NCBI GenBank assembly: GCA_031291275.1
Contig: JARLJJ010000202.1
Location: 1 to 36,428, forward strand
Direction: 5' to 3'
Origin: Formivibrio sp.
GTDB lineage: Bacteria; Pseudomonadota; Gammaproteobacteria; Burkholderiales; Chitinibacteraceae
Length of the DNA: 36,428 nucleotides
The position numbers were made by a program, and so were the translations under genes. The notes beneath the pieces are model-generated. The model worked only from the letters and a program-made list of their open reading frames with translations. It ran no database searches and had not been told where the DNA came from. Positions 6,979-16,356 of this stretch are shown piece after piece (within the stretch, counting starts at the first letter, position 1; every line of letters starts with the position of its first letter).

Positions 6979-8712
6979 TTATTTTTTCTTGGGAATATAC
7001 AAGTCTGTGATCGAGCCATGGGCCATTTCTGCTGCAAACGCCATGGTTTCCGACATGGTCGGGTGAGCATGGACGGTCATGGCGATGTCTTCGATATCGG
7101 CCCCCATTTCGTAGGCCAAAACCGCTTCGCCGAGCAATTCGCCTGCATTTACCCCGACGATGGCTGTTCCGAGAATACGCTTGGTTTCCGGGTCGACCAA
7201 AATTTTAGTGAGGCCATCATCTCGTCCATTGCCGAGAGCACGACCTGATGCTGCCCACGGGAACACGGCTTTTTCATACGGAATGCCCTTGGCCTTGGCC
7301 TCGGTTTCTGTCAGGCCGACCCAAGCCACTTCCGGGTCGGTATAGGCAATGGCCGGAATTGCACGGAAGTCGAGGTGGGCCGGTTGGCCGGCAATGACTT
7401 CAGCCGCACACTTGCCTTCGTGTGTGGCTTTGTGGGCCAGCATCGGGTTGCCGGTGATATCGCCAATGGCGAAGATGTGCGGCACGTTGGTGCGGCATTG
7501 GTTGTCGATAGAAATGAAACCACGCTCGTCAATGGCGATCCCGGCATTTTCGGCTCCGATCAATTGGCCATTCGGGCGGCGGCCCACTGCAACCAGAATT
7601 TTGTCGTAGAGTTGCGGTTCAGCAGGAGCCCAATCGCCTTCAAAGGTACACAGCAAACCTTCTGGCTTGGCTTCGACTTTGGCAACTTTGGTCTTGGTCA
7701 TGATTGATTCGTAGCGGTTACCGATACGGTCGGTCAGCACTTTGATTACATCGCGATCAGCACCGGGAACCAGGCCGTCGCCGAGTTCCACCACGTTGAT
7801 TTTGCTGCCCAGCGCTGAAAAGACACAGGCCATTTCCAGGCCGATAATGCCGCCGCCGACTACCAGCAGGCGTTTCGGTACGTCCTTGAGCTGCAAGGCA
7901 CCGGTTGAGGTGATGATGCGTGAGTCTTCGTACGGATAACCTGGGACCTTGGTCGGCTGGGAGCCGGCGGCGATGATGGCGTTCTTGAACTTGACAGTTT
8001 TGACAGTGCCATCCGCGGCGGTGACTTCGATGGTATACGGCGAGGTAAATTTGCCCCAGCCGTTAACAACGGTTACTTTGCGTTGTTTGGCAAGGCCAGC
8101 CAATCCCTTGGTCAGGCGGGCTACCACGCCATCCTTGAAGCCGCGCAGCTTGTCAATATTGATGCGAACATTATCGAATTCGAGGCCGTGTTCACGCATT
8201 TCTTCAGCGTCGGTCATGACCTTGGCAACGTGTAGCAGGGCTTTGGACGGGATGCAGCCAACGTTCAGGCAAACGCCGCCCAGTGTTGAATGATATTCGA
8301 CCAAAACGACACGCTTGCCCAGGTCGGAAGAACGGAAAGCAGCGGTATAGCCGCCGGGGCCGGCACCAAGCACCATTACATCGCACTCGACCAATTCGCC
8401 ATTGATTGCAACGGCCGAAGCAGCGGTTGCAGCAACAGAAGCGGTGGCGGCAGCTGCTGCAGCACCTTGGGCGATGGCCTCCAGCAATACAACCACGCCA
8501 CCTTCGGAAATCTTGTCGCCAACCTTGACCTTCACTTCCTTGACGATGCCGGCGGCAGTGGAGGGAACTTCCATGCTGGCTTTATCGGTTTCAAGCGTAA
8601 TCAGCGAGTCATCCACAGCGATCTGGTCGCCAGGTTTAACGAACACTTCAATCACATCCACATTATCGTGACCGCCGATATCGGGTACTTTAATTTCAAC
8701 GACATTGCTCAT
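6979..8712 (-). CDS. lpdA: Dihydrolipoyl dehydrogenase (E3) with N-terminal lipoyl domain
   Basis: This is the E3 subunit of pyruvate dehydrogenase: it reoxidises dihydrolipoamide with FAD and passes electrons to NAD. The 577 residues exceed the roughly 475 of plain E3 because a lipoyl domain occupies residues 1-80, with the lipoylated lysine at K44 in '[12 protein letters not shown]'. An alanine-rich linker (about 84-103) leads to the flavoprotein. Its FAD fold is 'VMVLGAGPGGYTAAF', the redox disulfide is in 'GGVCLNVGCIPSK', the NAD fold is 'LLVVGGGIIGLEMACVF', and the catalytic His is in 'HAHPTMSE'. Neisseria and several other betaproteobacteria have this fused form. AAGGA precedes the start. 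It is the last gene after aceE and aceF, 135 bp downstream of aceF. Confidence 0.96.
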   Translation of the reverse strand: MSNVVEIKVPDIGGHDNVDVIEVFVKPGDQIAVDDSLITLETDKASMEVPSTAAGIVKEVKVKVGDKISEGGVVVLLEAIAQGAAAAAATASVAATAASAVAINGELVECDVMVLGAGPGGYTAAFRSSDLGKRVVLVEYHSTLGGVCLNVGCIPSKALLHVAKVMTDAEEMREHGLEFDNVRINIDKLRGFKDGVVARLTKGLAGLAKQRKVTVVNGWGKFTSPYTIEVTAADGTVKTVKFKNAIIAAGSQPTKVPGYPYEDSRIITSTGALQLKDVPKRLLVVGGGIIGLEMACVFSALGSKINVVELGDGLVPGADRDVIKVLTDRIGNRYESIMTKTKVAKVEAKPEGLLCTFEGDWAPAEPQLYDKILVAVGRRPNGQLIGAENAGIAIDERGFISIDNQCRTNVPHIFAIGDITGNPMLAHKATHEGKCAAEVIAGQPAHLDFRAIPAIAYTDPEVAWVGLTETEAKAKGIPYEKAVFPWAASGRALGNGRDDGLTKILVDPETKRILGTAIVGVNAGELLGEAVLAYEMGADIEDIAMTVHAHPTMSETMAFAAEMAHGSITDLYIPKKK

Positions 8713-8847
8713 TTTTTATTCCTTCTTCTGAGGAGAAGGGGGAAGCGGAAAAGGAAGAAATTCCTGTTATCACTTGCCCCGCTAAATCCAGTTTTCTTGT
8801 ATTGATCTAAGGTCGGGATGTGCTGTTCACCCCTTTCCTTTTTGCAA

Positions 8848-10140
8848 TTACAAAATCAAACGGCGTAGATCGCCCAGCAGTTTGGCCAGGTATACGGTAA
8901 AGCGTGCTGCCGCAGCACCGTCAACTACTCGATGATCGAATGATAGTGACAGCGGGCACATCAGGCGTGGTGCAAATTCCTTACCGTTCCAGACGGGTTT
9001 GATCTGGGATTTGCATACGCCGAGGATAGCCACTTCCGGTGCGTTGACAATCGGCGTGAAGCCTGTACCACCAATGCCACCCAAGCTGGAAATGGTGAAG
9101 GTGGCGCCTTGCATGTCGGTGGGCTTGAGTTTGCCTTCACGTGCGAGCTTGGAAAGTTCGCCCAGTTCCTTGGTAATCTGCTTGATGCCTTTCTTGTCGG
9201 CATCCTTGATCACCGGGACAACCAGACCATTCGGGGTATCTGCAGCAAAGCCGATGTTGTAGTACTTTTTCAGGACAAGGTTGTCGCCGTCCAGGCTGGA
9301 GTTGAATTCCGGGAATGCTTTGAGCGTATCCGCAGCAGCTTTGATGATGAAAGCGAGAGGTGAGGGCTTGACCCCTTCTTTTTCCCATTCCTTGCCGATA
9401 TCTTTGCGGAAGGCTTCCAGGTCGGTGATGTCGGCATCGTCGTTGAAAGTTACGTGCGGGATCATTACCCAGTTGCGCGACAGGTTGGCACCGGAAATCT
9501 TCTTGATGCGTGACAGCGGTTGGGTTTCGATCGGACCGTACTTGGCAAAATCGACCTTGGGCCACGGCAACAAGTCCAGGCCGGCACCGGTACTCATTGG
9601 CGCAGCTACGGCAGCCGCCAATACGGGGTCATTCTTGAGTTTGCGAAGGTCTTCATGAAGGATACGGCCTTTGGGGCCAGAGCCGACCACCTTGGCAAGA
9701 TCAATTCCCTGTTCGCGAGCAAATCGACGAATCGATGGACTGGCGTGTGCTTGGCGATACCCTTCTTCATGGGCGACCTCAGTGGCACTGGGGGCAACTG
9801 CCGGTACTATCGAAGTAGCCGCGGCTTCGGCCGTGGTCACTGTTGCTGCTTGGGTTGGTGCTGTCGTGGCGGTTGGCGCAGCTTCTGCAGCCGCTTCGCC
9901 TTCAACTTCCAAAAGCAGGATCACATCACCTTCGCTGGCTTTGCCGCCAACACTCATCTTTACTTCTTTGACTATGCCGGCCGCGGTGGAGGGTACTTCC
10001 ATCGATGCCTTGTCAGTTTCCAGTGTCACCAAAGATTGTTCGATCTCGATACGATCGCCAACCTTGACACTGACTTCGATCACATCAACATCACTACTGC
10101 CGCCGATGTCTGGGACTTTCAATTCAATCACGTTACTCAT
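8848..10140 (-). CDS. aceF: Dihydrolipoamide acetyltransferase (E2) of pyruvate dehydrogenase
   Basis: AceF forms the core of the pyruvate dehydrogenase complex and moves the acetyl group from lipoamide to coenzyme A. At 430 residues it has one lipoyl domain (1-80, lysine K44 in '[10 protein letters not shown]'), an Ala/Pro/Thr-rich swinging linker (about 81-125), an E1/E3-binding domain ('[23 protein letters not shown]', about 133-165) and the catalytic domain. The active-site '[15 protein letters not shown]' is near the C terminus. E. coli AceF has three lipoyl domains; here one suffices, and E3 carries another. AAGGA lies upstream of the ATG. The 102-bp gap to aceE shows no terminator, so the genes are probably one transcript. 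Confidence 0.96.
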   Translation of the reverse strand: MSNVIELKVPDIGGSSDVDVIEVSVKVGDRIEIEQSLVTLETDKASMEVPSTAAGIVKEVKMSVGGKASEGDVILLLEVEGEAAAEAAPTATTAPTQAATVTTAEAAATSIVPAVAPSATEVAHEEGYRQAHASPSIRRFAREQGIDLAKVVGSGPKGRILHEDLRKLKNDPVLAAAVAAPMSTGAGLDLLPWPKVDFAKYGPIETQPLSRIKKISGANLSRNWVMIPHVTFNDDADITDLEAFRKDIGKEWEKEGVKPSPLAFIIKAAADTLKAFPEFNSSLDGDNLVLKKYYNIGFAADTPNGLVVPVIKDADKKGIKQITKELGELSKLAREGKLKPTDMQGATFTISSLGGIGGTGFTPIVNAPEVAILGVCKSQIKPVWNGKEFAPRLMCPLSLSFDHRVVDGAAAARFTVYLAKLLGDLRRLIL

Positions 10141-10242
10141 TATCAGGTCCTTGTGAGGAGCGAGGGGTTAGGTGTGCGCGTTCGCGCTAGGTGCTGTTGC
10201 CGATGTTTTCCGGGCAGCAGCACTTCACACTTCACTTTTCTA

Positions 10243-12900
10243 TCAAACAGTCCAAGGTGCTGGCTTATTGGCATCAATGCCGTACTTGGCAATTGCTTCA
10301 GCAACTTTCTCAGCAGGGAGCTTGCCATCGTCAGCAAGTGCTTTGAGCGCTGCGATGGCAACACTAAAGCGATCCACTTCGAAGAACTTGCGCAGTTGCG
10401 TACGGCTATCGGATCGACCAAAGCCATCAGTTCCCAACGTGACATAACGGTTAGGCACAAAAGCACGAATTTGCTCAGCAAATGTGCGTTTGTAGTCGGT
10501 GGCCGCAATCACCGGGCCGGTACGACCTTGCAGGCATTCGGTGACATAGGCGGTCTTTTGTGCCGCAGTTGGATGCAACATGTTGTCGCGTTCGATGGCG
10601 ATACCATCTCGGTACAGTTCATTGAAGCTTGGTGCGGACCAGATGTCGGCATCGACGCCGAAATCGTTTTTCAGCAATTCGGCTGCAGCGATCACTTCGC
10701 GGAAGATCGTGCCTGAACCCATCAATTGCACCTTCAGTTCCGACTTGGCGCCCTCCTTGAACAGGTACATCCCTTTCAGGATGCCGGCTTCAGCACCTGC
10801 CGGCATGGCTGGGTGGCTGTAGTTTTCGTTCATCACTGAGAGGTAGTAGTAGATGTTTTCCTGATCTTCATACATCCGCTTCATACCGTTCTGCACAATC
10901 ACAGCCAGTTCATAGTGGAAGGTTGGATCATAGGAAACACAGTTCGGAATGAACTCGGCAAACAGGTGGCCATGGCCGTCCTGATGTTGCAGACCTTCGC
11001 CATTCAGCGTGGTACGACCTGCTGTGCCGCCAATCAAGAAACCGCGTGAGCGCAGGTCGCCCGCAGCCCAAGCCAAGTCGCCGATGCGTTGGAAGCCAAA
11101 CATTGAGTAGTAGATGTAGAACGGAATCATCGTTACGCCATGGTTGGCGTAAGACGTGGCTGCCGCGATCCAGTCGGCCATTGCGCCGCCTTCGTTGATG
11201 CCTTCCTGCAGAATCTGGCCTTCTTTCGATTCCTTGTAGAACATCAACTGATCGGCATCTTGCGGGGTGTAGAGCTGGCCAACGTGCGACCAGATGCCCA
11301 ACTGACGGAACATGCCTTCCATGCCGAAGGTGCGTGATTCGTCCGGCACGATCGGGACAATGCGCTTGCCGATCTGCTTGTCTTTGACCAGAGTATTCAG
11401 AATACGAACGAACGCCATGGTAGTAGACATTTCGCGCTCGCCAGTCGCTTCCAGTAGTTGCTTGAATGCCTCCAGGGCTGGGACTGGCAGAGGTTCATTG
11501 ACCGGTTTGCGCGCCGGAATATAGCCACCCAGTGCGGCGCGGCGTTCATGCATGTACTTGAGTTCGGGCGCGTCTGCAGGCGGCAGGTAGAACTTGCACG
11601 ACGTGGCTTCTTCATCGGACAGCGGGATGTTGAAGCGGTTGCGCAGGTAAATCATATCGTCGTTGGACAATTTCTTGGTTTGGTGCGCGACGTTCTGCGA
11701 CTCACCGGCGGAGCCCATGCCATAACCTTTCACGGTTTTGGCCAGGATCAGGGTCGGCTGACCCTTGTGTTCGACGGCTGCCTTGTAGGCGGTATAAACC
11801 TTGGGCATATCGTTGCCGCCGCGGGTCAGGTGCCAGATGTCGCTGTCGGACATGTCGGAAACCATATCCAAGAGTTCCGGATACTTGCCGAAGAAGTATT
11901 TGCGTACGTAGGCGCCATCTTTGGACTTGTAGGTCTGATATTCGCCGTCGACTACTTCCATCATGCGTTTTTGCAAGATGCCGTTGACGTCCATGGACAG
12001 CAGTTTGTCCCAGTTGGAACCCCACAATACCTTGATCACATTCCAGCCGGCGCCGCGGAAGCCGCCTTCCAGTTCCTGTACGATCTTGGCATTGCCGCGT
12101 ACCGGGCCGTCCAGACGTTGCAGGTTGCAGTTAATCACGAAAATGAGATTGTCGAGCTTTTCACGGCCGGCAAGCGAGATCGCACCGAGGGATTCCGGTT
12201 CGTCCATTTCACCATCGCCGCAGAAACACCAGATTTTGCGGTTGCCTTTCTGCTTGAAGCCGCGGTCGTCGAGGTACTTCATGAAGCGGGCTTGATAGAT
12301 CGCCATCAAGGGGCCCAAGCCCATGGATACGGTCGGGAATTGCCAAAAGTCCGGCATCAGCCATGGATGCGGGTAGGACGACAGGCCCTTGCCGCCTACT
12401 TCGCGGCGGAACATGTTGAGCTGGTCTTCGGAAATGCGGCCTTCCAGGAATGCACGAGAATACATGCCCGGTGCGCAATGGCCCTGGAAGTAGACCAGAT
12501 CGCCGCCATGGTGTTCGCTTGGAGCATGCCAGAAATGATTCCAGCCCACATCGTACAGGGTAGCTGCGGAGGCAAATGAAGTGATGTGGCCGCCGGGCTC
12601 TCCTTCAGCGCGGTTGGCCTTGACCACCATGGCCGCAGCATTCCAACGGGTATAGGCAAGAATACGTTCTTCAAACTGGACGTTGCCGGGGCTCATGGCC
12701 TCCATGCTGGCCGGAATGGTATTGATGTAGTCGGTAGTGGTGTTAAACGGGATGCCGATGCCGTCGGCCCGGGCTTGCGAAATAACTTTTTCAACGAGGA
12801 ACTGCGCTCGACCGGCGCCTTCTCTCTCCAGAACGCTGCCAAGCGAATCCAGCCACTCACGCGTTTCTTGCGGATCGTGGTCGTGATGCTGCTCTGCCAT
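10243..12900 (-). CDS. aceE: Pyruvate dehydrogenase E1, homodimeric type
   Basis: AceE decarboxylates pyruvate with thiamine diphosphate and acetylates the lipoyl group of AceF. The 885-residue length matches the homodimeric alpha-type E1 of proteobacteria (887 in E. coli). Characteristic blocks include 'ETREWLDSLGSVLEREG' near the N terminus, 'GHITSFASAATLYDVGWNHFW' (around residue 105), the thiamine diphosphate and Mg motif 'CFCGDGEMDEPES' (around 227), and the C-terminal 'VPNRYVTLGTDGFGRSDSR'. AAGG lies before the ATG. It follows pgi by 68 bp in the same direction, an arrangement that links sugar breakdown with pyruvate oxidation. No truncation or frameshift is visible. Confidence 0.97.
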   Translation of the reverse strand: MAEQHHDHDPQETREWLDSLGSVLEREGAGRAQFLVEKVISQARADGIGIPFNTTTDYINTIPASMEAMSPGNVQFEERILAYTRWNAAAMVVKANRAEGEPGGHITSFASAATLYDVGWNHFWHAPSEHHGGDLVYFQGHCAPGMYSRAFLEGRISEDQLNMFRREVGGKGLSSYPHPWLMPDFWQFPTVSMGLGPLMAIYQARFMKYLDDRGFKQKGNRKIWCFCGDGEMDEPESLGAISLAGREKLDNLIFVINCNLQRLDGPVRGNAKIVQELEGGFRGAGWNVIKVLWGSNWDKLLSMDVNGILQKRMMEVVDGEYQTYKSKDGAYVRKYFFGKYPELLDMVSDMSDSDIWHLTRGGNDMPKVYTAYKAAVEHKGQPTLILAKTVKGYGMGSAGESQNVAHQTKKLSNDDMIYLRNRFNIPLSDEEATSCKFYLPPADAPELKYMHERRAALGGYIPARKPVNEPLPVPALEAFKQLLEATGEREMSTTMAFVRILNTLVKDKQIGKRIVPIVPDESRTFGMEGMFRQLGIWSHVGQLYTPQDADQLMFYKESKEGQILQEGINEGGAMADWIAAATSYANHGVTMIPFYIYYSMFGFQRIGDLAWAAGDLRSRGFLIGGTAGRTTLNGEGLQHQDGHGHLFAEFIPNCVSYDPTFHYELAVIVQNGMKRMYEDQENIYYYLSVMNENYSHPAMPAGAEAGILKGMYLFKEGAKSELKVQLMGSGTIFREVIAAAELLKNDFGVDADIWSAPSFNELYRDGIAIERDNMLHPTAAQKTAYVTECLQGRTGPVIAATDYKRTFAEQIRAFVPNRYVTLGTDGFGRSDSRTQLRKFFEVDRFSVAIAALKALADDGKLPAEKVAEAIAKYGIDANKPAPWTV

Positions 12901-12929
12901 AGTTTGTACCTTGCTTTAGTGGGTGGACG

Positions 12930-12953
12930 AAGGCGCGCTACATGGGCGCGCTT
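12930..12953 (-). terminator. GC-rich hairpin between pgi and aceE, weak terminator or processing site
   Basis: GCGCGC (12933-12938) pairs with GCGCGC (12946-12951) around a 7-nt loop, extended by weaker pairs. No T tract follows on the minus strand, so strong termination is unlikely. It may reduce read-through from pgi into aceE or mark RNA processing. Confidence 0.3.
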
Positions 12954-12968
12954 CCTTTCTCGGTTTGA

Positions 12969-14621
12969 TCAGGCGCCAAGCAGGCGTTGTTTGTAGTAAT
13001 TGATCAGACCGTTGGTTGATGCATCGTGGCGAGTTACCGGTTCGGATGCGATCAATTCTTGTTCGATAGCTTTGGCGAGCTGTTTACCTAACTCAACGCC
13101 CCATTGGTCGTAGGAGTTCAGATTCCAGATCGTGCCTTGCACAAATACCTTGTGCTCATACAGGGCAATCAATGCGCCAAGCGATTCCGGTGACAATGTT
13201 TGCATCAGAATCGTATTGGTCGGACGGTTACCCTCAAATATCTTGTGTGGCAGCAATTTTTCAAGGGCCTCGCCACGTAATCCTTGTGCGGTCAGCTCGA
13301 TACGTACTTCTTCTTCCGTTTTCCCGCGCATGAAGGCTTCGCTTTGGGCAAAAAAGTTTGCCATCAAAATCGGTCCATGCGGCGATGGGGAGTCTGGATG
13401 CTCTATTGAAGCAATGAAGTCAATTGACACGCCCTGACTGCCTTGATGCAGCAGTTGATAGTAGGCATGCTGACCATTAATCCCTGAGTCTCCCCATACA
13501 ATTGGGCCCGTTTCGTAATCCTTGACGCGCAGGCCGTCCAAATCGACCGACTTGCCATTCGATTCCATATCCAATTGTTGCAGGTAGGACGGAAATCGAT
13601 CGAGGGCCTGATTGTAGGGTGAAATCAGGAGTGAGGGGAAATGGTAAAAATTCCTATTTAGAATACCGAGCTGGCCCAAGAGCACAGGCATGTTGCGTTC
13701 GAGCGGGGTCTCAGCAAAATGCCGGTCCATGGCATGCGCCCCGGCCAGGAGTGCTTGGAAATTGTCTGGTCCCAGACAGAGCGCAATGGGTAGGCCAATC
13801 GCTGACCAAAGTGAATAACGTCCGCCGACCCAATCCCAGAATTCAAACATGTTGGCTGGATCAATGCCGAAAGCAGTTACTGCTTCGGTATTGGTAGAAA
13901 CGGCAACAAAATGCTTGGCAATCGCGGCTGGATTTCCCGTGGCTTCGAGAAACCAACGCCGTGCCGTGTGGGCATTGGTGAGGGTTTCCTGCGTGGTAAA
14001 GGTTTTGGAGGCAACAATGAACAGCGTTGTCGCTGGATTAACTCGGGAGAGTATCCCCGTGATTTGGTCTCCGTCCACGGTAGAAGCAAAATGCATCTTT
14101 AACCGCGGATGAGCGAAGCGATGCAATGCCCGGCAGACCATGAGCGGGCCCAAATCAGAGCCTCCGATGCCGATATTAACAATATCGGTAATGATTTCCC
14201 CTGTGTGCCCTTTCCATTCTCCTGAGCGTATTGCATTGGCAAAGCGAGTCATGTGCTCACGGACCGCATTGATGGCTGGCATGACGTCAATGCCGTCAAC
14301 CATCACGGGTGTATTGGTTATGTTACGTAGCGCCGTGTGCAAAACAGCACGATTCTCTGTGCTGTTGATTTTTTCGCCAGAAAACATGCGTGTGCGCCGT
14401 TCTTCGAGTCCTGATTCACGAGCAAGTTGAGTCAGGATTGGCAACGTGGCTTTGGTGATACGGTTTTTCGAGTAATCCAGCAGGAGTCCACAGGCTTCCA
14501 GCGTGAACAATTCAAAGCGCTGAGGTTCTGCTGCAAACAGGTCTCGCAAATGCAAGTCGGAAATGGCGGTTACGTGTGTCTTCAGAGCAGTCCAGGCGGG
14601 AAGCTTGACAGGATTTGTCAT
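12969..14621 (-). CDS. pgi: Glucose-6-phosphate isomerase
   Basis: Pgi interconverts glucose 6-phosphate and fructose 6-phosphate. The ORF is open to 14696, but I start at the ATG 14619-14621 ([17 protein letters not shown]), which aligns with the family start and gives 550 residues; the Shine-Dalgarno is poor (GAGA), so an upstream start at 14672 is not excluded. Visible motifs are '[21 protein letters not shown]' (around residue 150), '[18 protein letters not shown]' (around 265), '[11 protein letters not shown]', and the C-terminal signature '[15 protein letters not shown]'. It lies 141 bp downstream of hexR in the zwf-pgl-hexR-pgi order. In an Entner-Doudoroff organism it allows fructose 6-phosphate formed elsewhere to be recycled. 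Confidence 0.95.
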   Translation of the reverse strand: MTNPVKLPAWTALKTHVTAISDLHLRDLFAAEPQRFELFTLEACGLLLDYSKNRITKATLPILTQLARESGLEERRTRMFSGEKINSTENRAVLHTALRNITNTPVMVDGIDVMPAINAVREHMTRFANAIRSGEWKGHTGEIITDIVNIGIGGSDLGPLMVCRALHRFAHPRLKMHFASTVDGDQITGILSRVNPATTLFIVASKTFTTQETLTNAHTARRWFLEATGNPAAIAKHFVAVSTNTEAVTAFGIDPANMFEFWDWVGGRYSLWSAIGLPIALCLGPDNFQALLAGAHAMDRHFAETPLERNMPVLLGQLGILNRNFYHFPSLLISPYNQALDRFPSYLQQLDMESNGKSVDLDGLRVKDYETGPIVWGDSGINGQHAYYQLLHQGSQGVSIDFIASIEHPDSPSPHGPILMANFFAQSEAFMRGKTEEEVRIELTAQGLRGEALEKLLPHKIFEGNRPTNTILMQTLSPESLGALIALYEHKVFVQGTIWNLNSYDQWGVELGKQLAKAIEQELIASEPVTRHDASTNGLINYYKQRLLGA

Positions 14622-14762
14622 GGTAGGTCTCGGTAAGGTTTGCAGTGTACCTTTGGGAGTGGGCTGCTGCATGGTTGAGCAGCCCAACAATTTCACTTGT
14701 TCAGCAATCAGTATTTGTCATTTCTCATGAAAATATAGAGGAAATAACTGATTGCGAGTTGC

Positions 14763-15596
14763 TTATCGGGTGCGCTTTTCTTTGAGGCTTTGCTTCATTT
14801 TTTCCAACTGATCGATGAGCTCCGGTCCACGTTTAAGTGCAACCCCCACCGCCAGCACGTCAATGATGACCAAGTGCACGATCCGGGTAATCATTGGCGA
14901 GTAAAGATCTGGATCCTCCATGGTGTCTGCGAACAGGCAGACCGAACAGCGTTTGGCCATAGGTGATTTGGAGTGGGTAATGCCAATCACGTCTGCCCCG
15001 GCATCGCGTGCGATTTCTACTGAGCGGATCAGATCGAGGGTGCGCCCAGAATTGGAAATGGCAATAACTGCATCTCCTGGCTTCAGCATCGAGGCTGACA
15101 TGCCGTGCATGTGCGGGTCGGTGTAGGACATGGTTGGCACGCCGAGGCGGAAAAATTTGTTTTGTGCGTCGATCGCGACCGCACCGGACTGTCCTTGGCC
15201 ATAGACATCGATCTGATGTGCATGACCGAGGATGTTGATGGCGCGTTCCAGTGCATCGGTGTCAAGCTCATTGCGGCAGCGCATCAGATGCGAGATGTTG
15301 CTATCAAAGAGCTTGCGGGCAATGTCGTGGGCCGAGTCTCCCGGCATGACGGTTGAGTGCACGTAAGGCACGCCAGAAACCAGGCTGCGAGTCAGTCGTA
15401 GCTTGAAGTCCTGTAGGCCTGCGCAACCGAGTGATCGGCAGAAGCGGATGACGGTAGGCTGCGATACGTTGGAAAGATCGGCAATGTGGGCAATAGGTGC
15501 GTGGGCCACTAAATTCGGTTGAGCCAGTGCCAATTCAGCAACTTTGCGTTCGGATTTGCTTAGTGAGTCAAGTGCGGATCTGATTTTTTCAAGCAT
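14763..15596 (-). CDS. hexR: HexR-type RpiR-family transcriptional regulator
   Basis: HexR represses genes of glucose and Entner-Doudoroff metabolism and is released by 2-keto-3-deoxy-6-phosphogluconate. The 277-residue protein has an N-terminal RpiR helix-turn-helix (about residues 1-77; 'HIADLSNVSQPTVIRFCRSLGCAGLQDFKLRL') and a C-terminal SIS sugar-phosphate domain (about 120-260) with 'YGQGQSGAVAIDAQNKFFRLG' and the phosphate-binding 'AISNSGRTLDLI'. Identification rests on these domains, on the gene's position between pgl and pgi, and on near-consensus HexR sites between zwf and edd. It lies 57 bp after pgl, so it may regulate its own transcription through the zwf promoter. Confidence 0.93.
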   Translation of the reverse strand: MLEKIRSALDSLSKSERKVAELALAQPNLVAHAPIAHIADLSNVSQPTVIRFCRSLGCAGLQDFKLRLTRSLVSGVPYVHSTVMPGDSAHDIARKLFDSNISHLMRCRNELDTDALERAINILGHAHQIDVYGQGQSGAVAIDAQNKFFRLGVPTMSYTDPHMHGMSASMLKPGDAVIAISNSGRTLDLIRSVEIARDAGADVIGITHSKSPMAKRCSVCLFADTMEDPDLYSPMITRIVHLVIIDVLAVGVALKRGPELIDQLEKMKQSLKEKRTR

Positions 15597-15653
15597 GATA
15601 TTTTCCTGATACGGGCCTGGCCCGGTTGTTTTATGTAAGGTACTTTTATTTTT

Positions 15654-16355
15654 TCAAGGGGTCCAAAACACATGGGCGTTTGCAGAGGCATCAAGGACGC
15701 GTCGAATGGGGAGAAATGGTGTAGCAGCTTGGGTGAGTGCCGCATTTAATAATTGTCGTTTGCTTTCACTGGTGATGTGTACGAGCAAATTACGTGCTGA
15801 AATTAAGGCGGAAAGGCTCAGTGTGATGCGTGAATGCGCAGCTGTGATTGGCGTGATGGCAGCACAGTGGGCTGATGTAGCGTAGGCATTTTCCAGTTCC
15901 GGTGCCTGCGGGAATAGCGAGGCGGTGTGACCATCGTCACCCATGCCAAGAACGAGGACGTCCAGGGGCCAAGGCAGGGCGGATAGACATTGCTCCGTTT
16001 TGGGTTGTCCGGCAGCAGCATTTTCGGCGCTGTTGTAGAGCGGAATGAAATTGGCTTTGGCTGCGAGCCCGGCGAGCAGAGTCTCCCGAACGAGGCGAGT
16101 ATTGCTGTCTGTGTGCTCTTCCGGAACCCAGCGTTCATCCGCAAGGGTGATATAGATGCGTGACCAGTCAAGTGACTGGATTCCGAGCGTACGCAAAAAT
16201 CCAGCAGGGGTTCGACCGCCAGAAACGGCCAAGCTGGCCGTGCCGCGCGCTGCGATTCCCTTTCTAAGGCGATCGGCGACGAAGTTGGCCAATTCACTGT
16301 CGAGGTCGGTGCTGGTGTTACTGATGTGCCACGTGGGTTTGCTTGGTTCTGACAT
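15654..16355 (-). CDS. pgl: 6-phosphogluconolactonase
   Basis: Pgl hydrolyses 6-phosphogluconolactone, the Zwf product, to 6-phosphogluconate. I use the ATG at 16353-16355 (MSEPSKPTWHISNTS), giving 233 residues as usual for the DevB/SOL type. The open frame reaches 16544, but that part overlaps zwf and has no family similarity. GAGG inside the zwf end serves as ribosome site. Motifs seen are 'SLAVSGGRTPAGFLRTL' (about residues 43-59), 'ADERWVPEEHTDSNTRLVRETLL' (around 80) and 'VLVLGMGDDGHTASLFP' (around 135). Only one base separates its start from the zwf stop, so translation is probably coupled. Confidence 0.95.
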   Translation of the reverse strand: MSEPSKPTWHISNTSTDLDSELANFVADRLRKGIAARGTASLAVSGGRTPAGFLRTLGIQSLDWSRIYITLADERWVPEEHTDSNTRLVRETLLAGLAAKANFIPLYNSAENAAAGQPKTEQCLSALPWPLDVLVLGMGDDGHTASLFPQAPELENAYATSAHCAAITPITAAHSRITLSLSALISARNLLVHITSESKRQLLNAALTQAATPFLPIRRVLDASANAHVFWTP

Positions 16356-16356
16356 G

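Noticed and set aside
9520..10716. 398-codon plus-strand open frame over the aceF-aceE junction
   Set aside because: It is antisense to two conserved genes, with Cys/Arg-rich, unnatural composition.
11458..12579. 373-codon plus-strand open frame within aceE
   Set aside because: It is fully antisense to aceE, whose protein is conserved throughout; no family similarity.
15612..15624. CGGGCC-T-GGCCCG palindrome between pgl and hexR as terminator
   Set aside because: The stem is only 5 bp with a 3-nt loop and there is no T tract on the minus strand; not a credible terminator.
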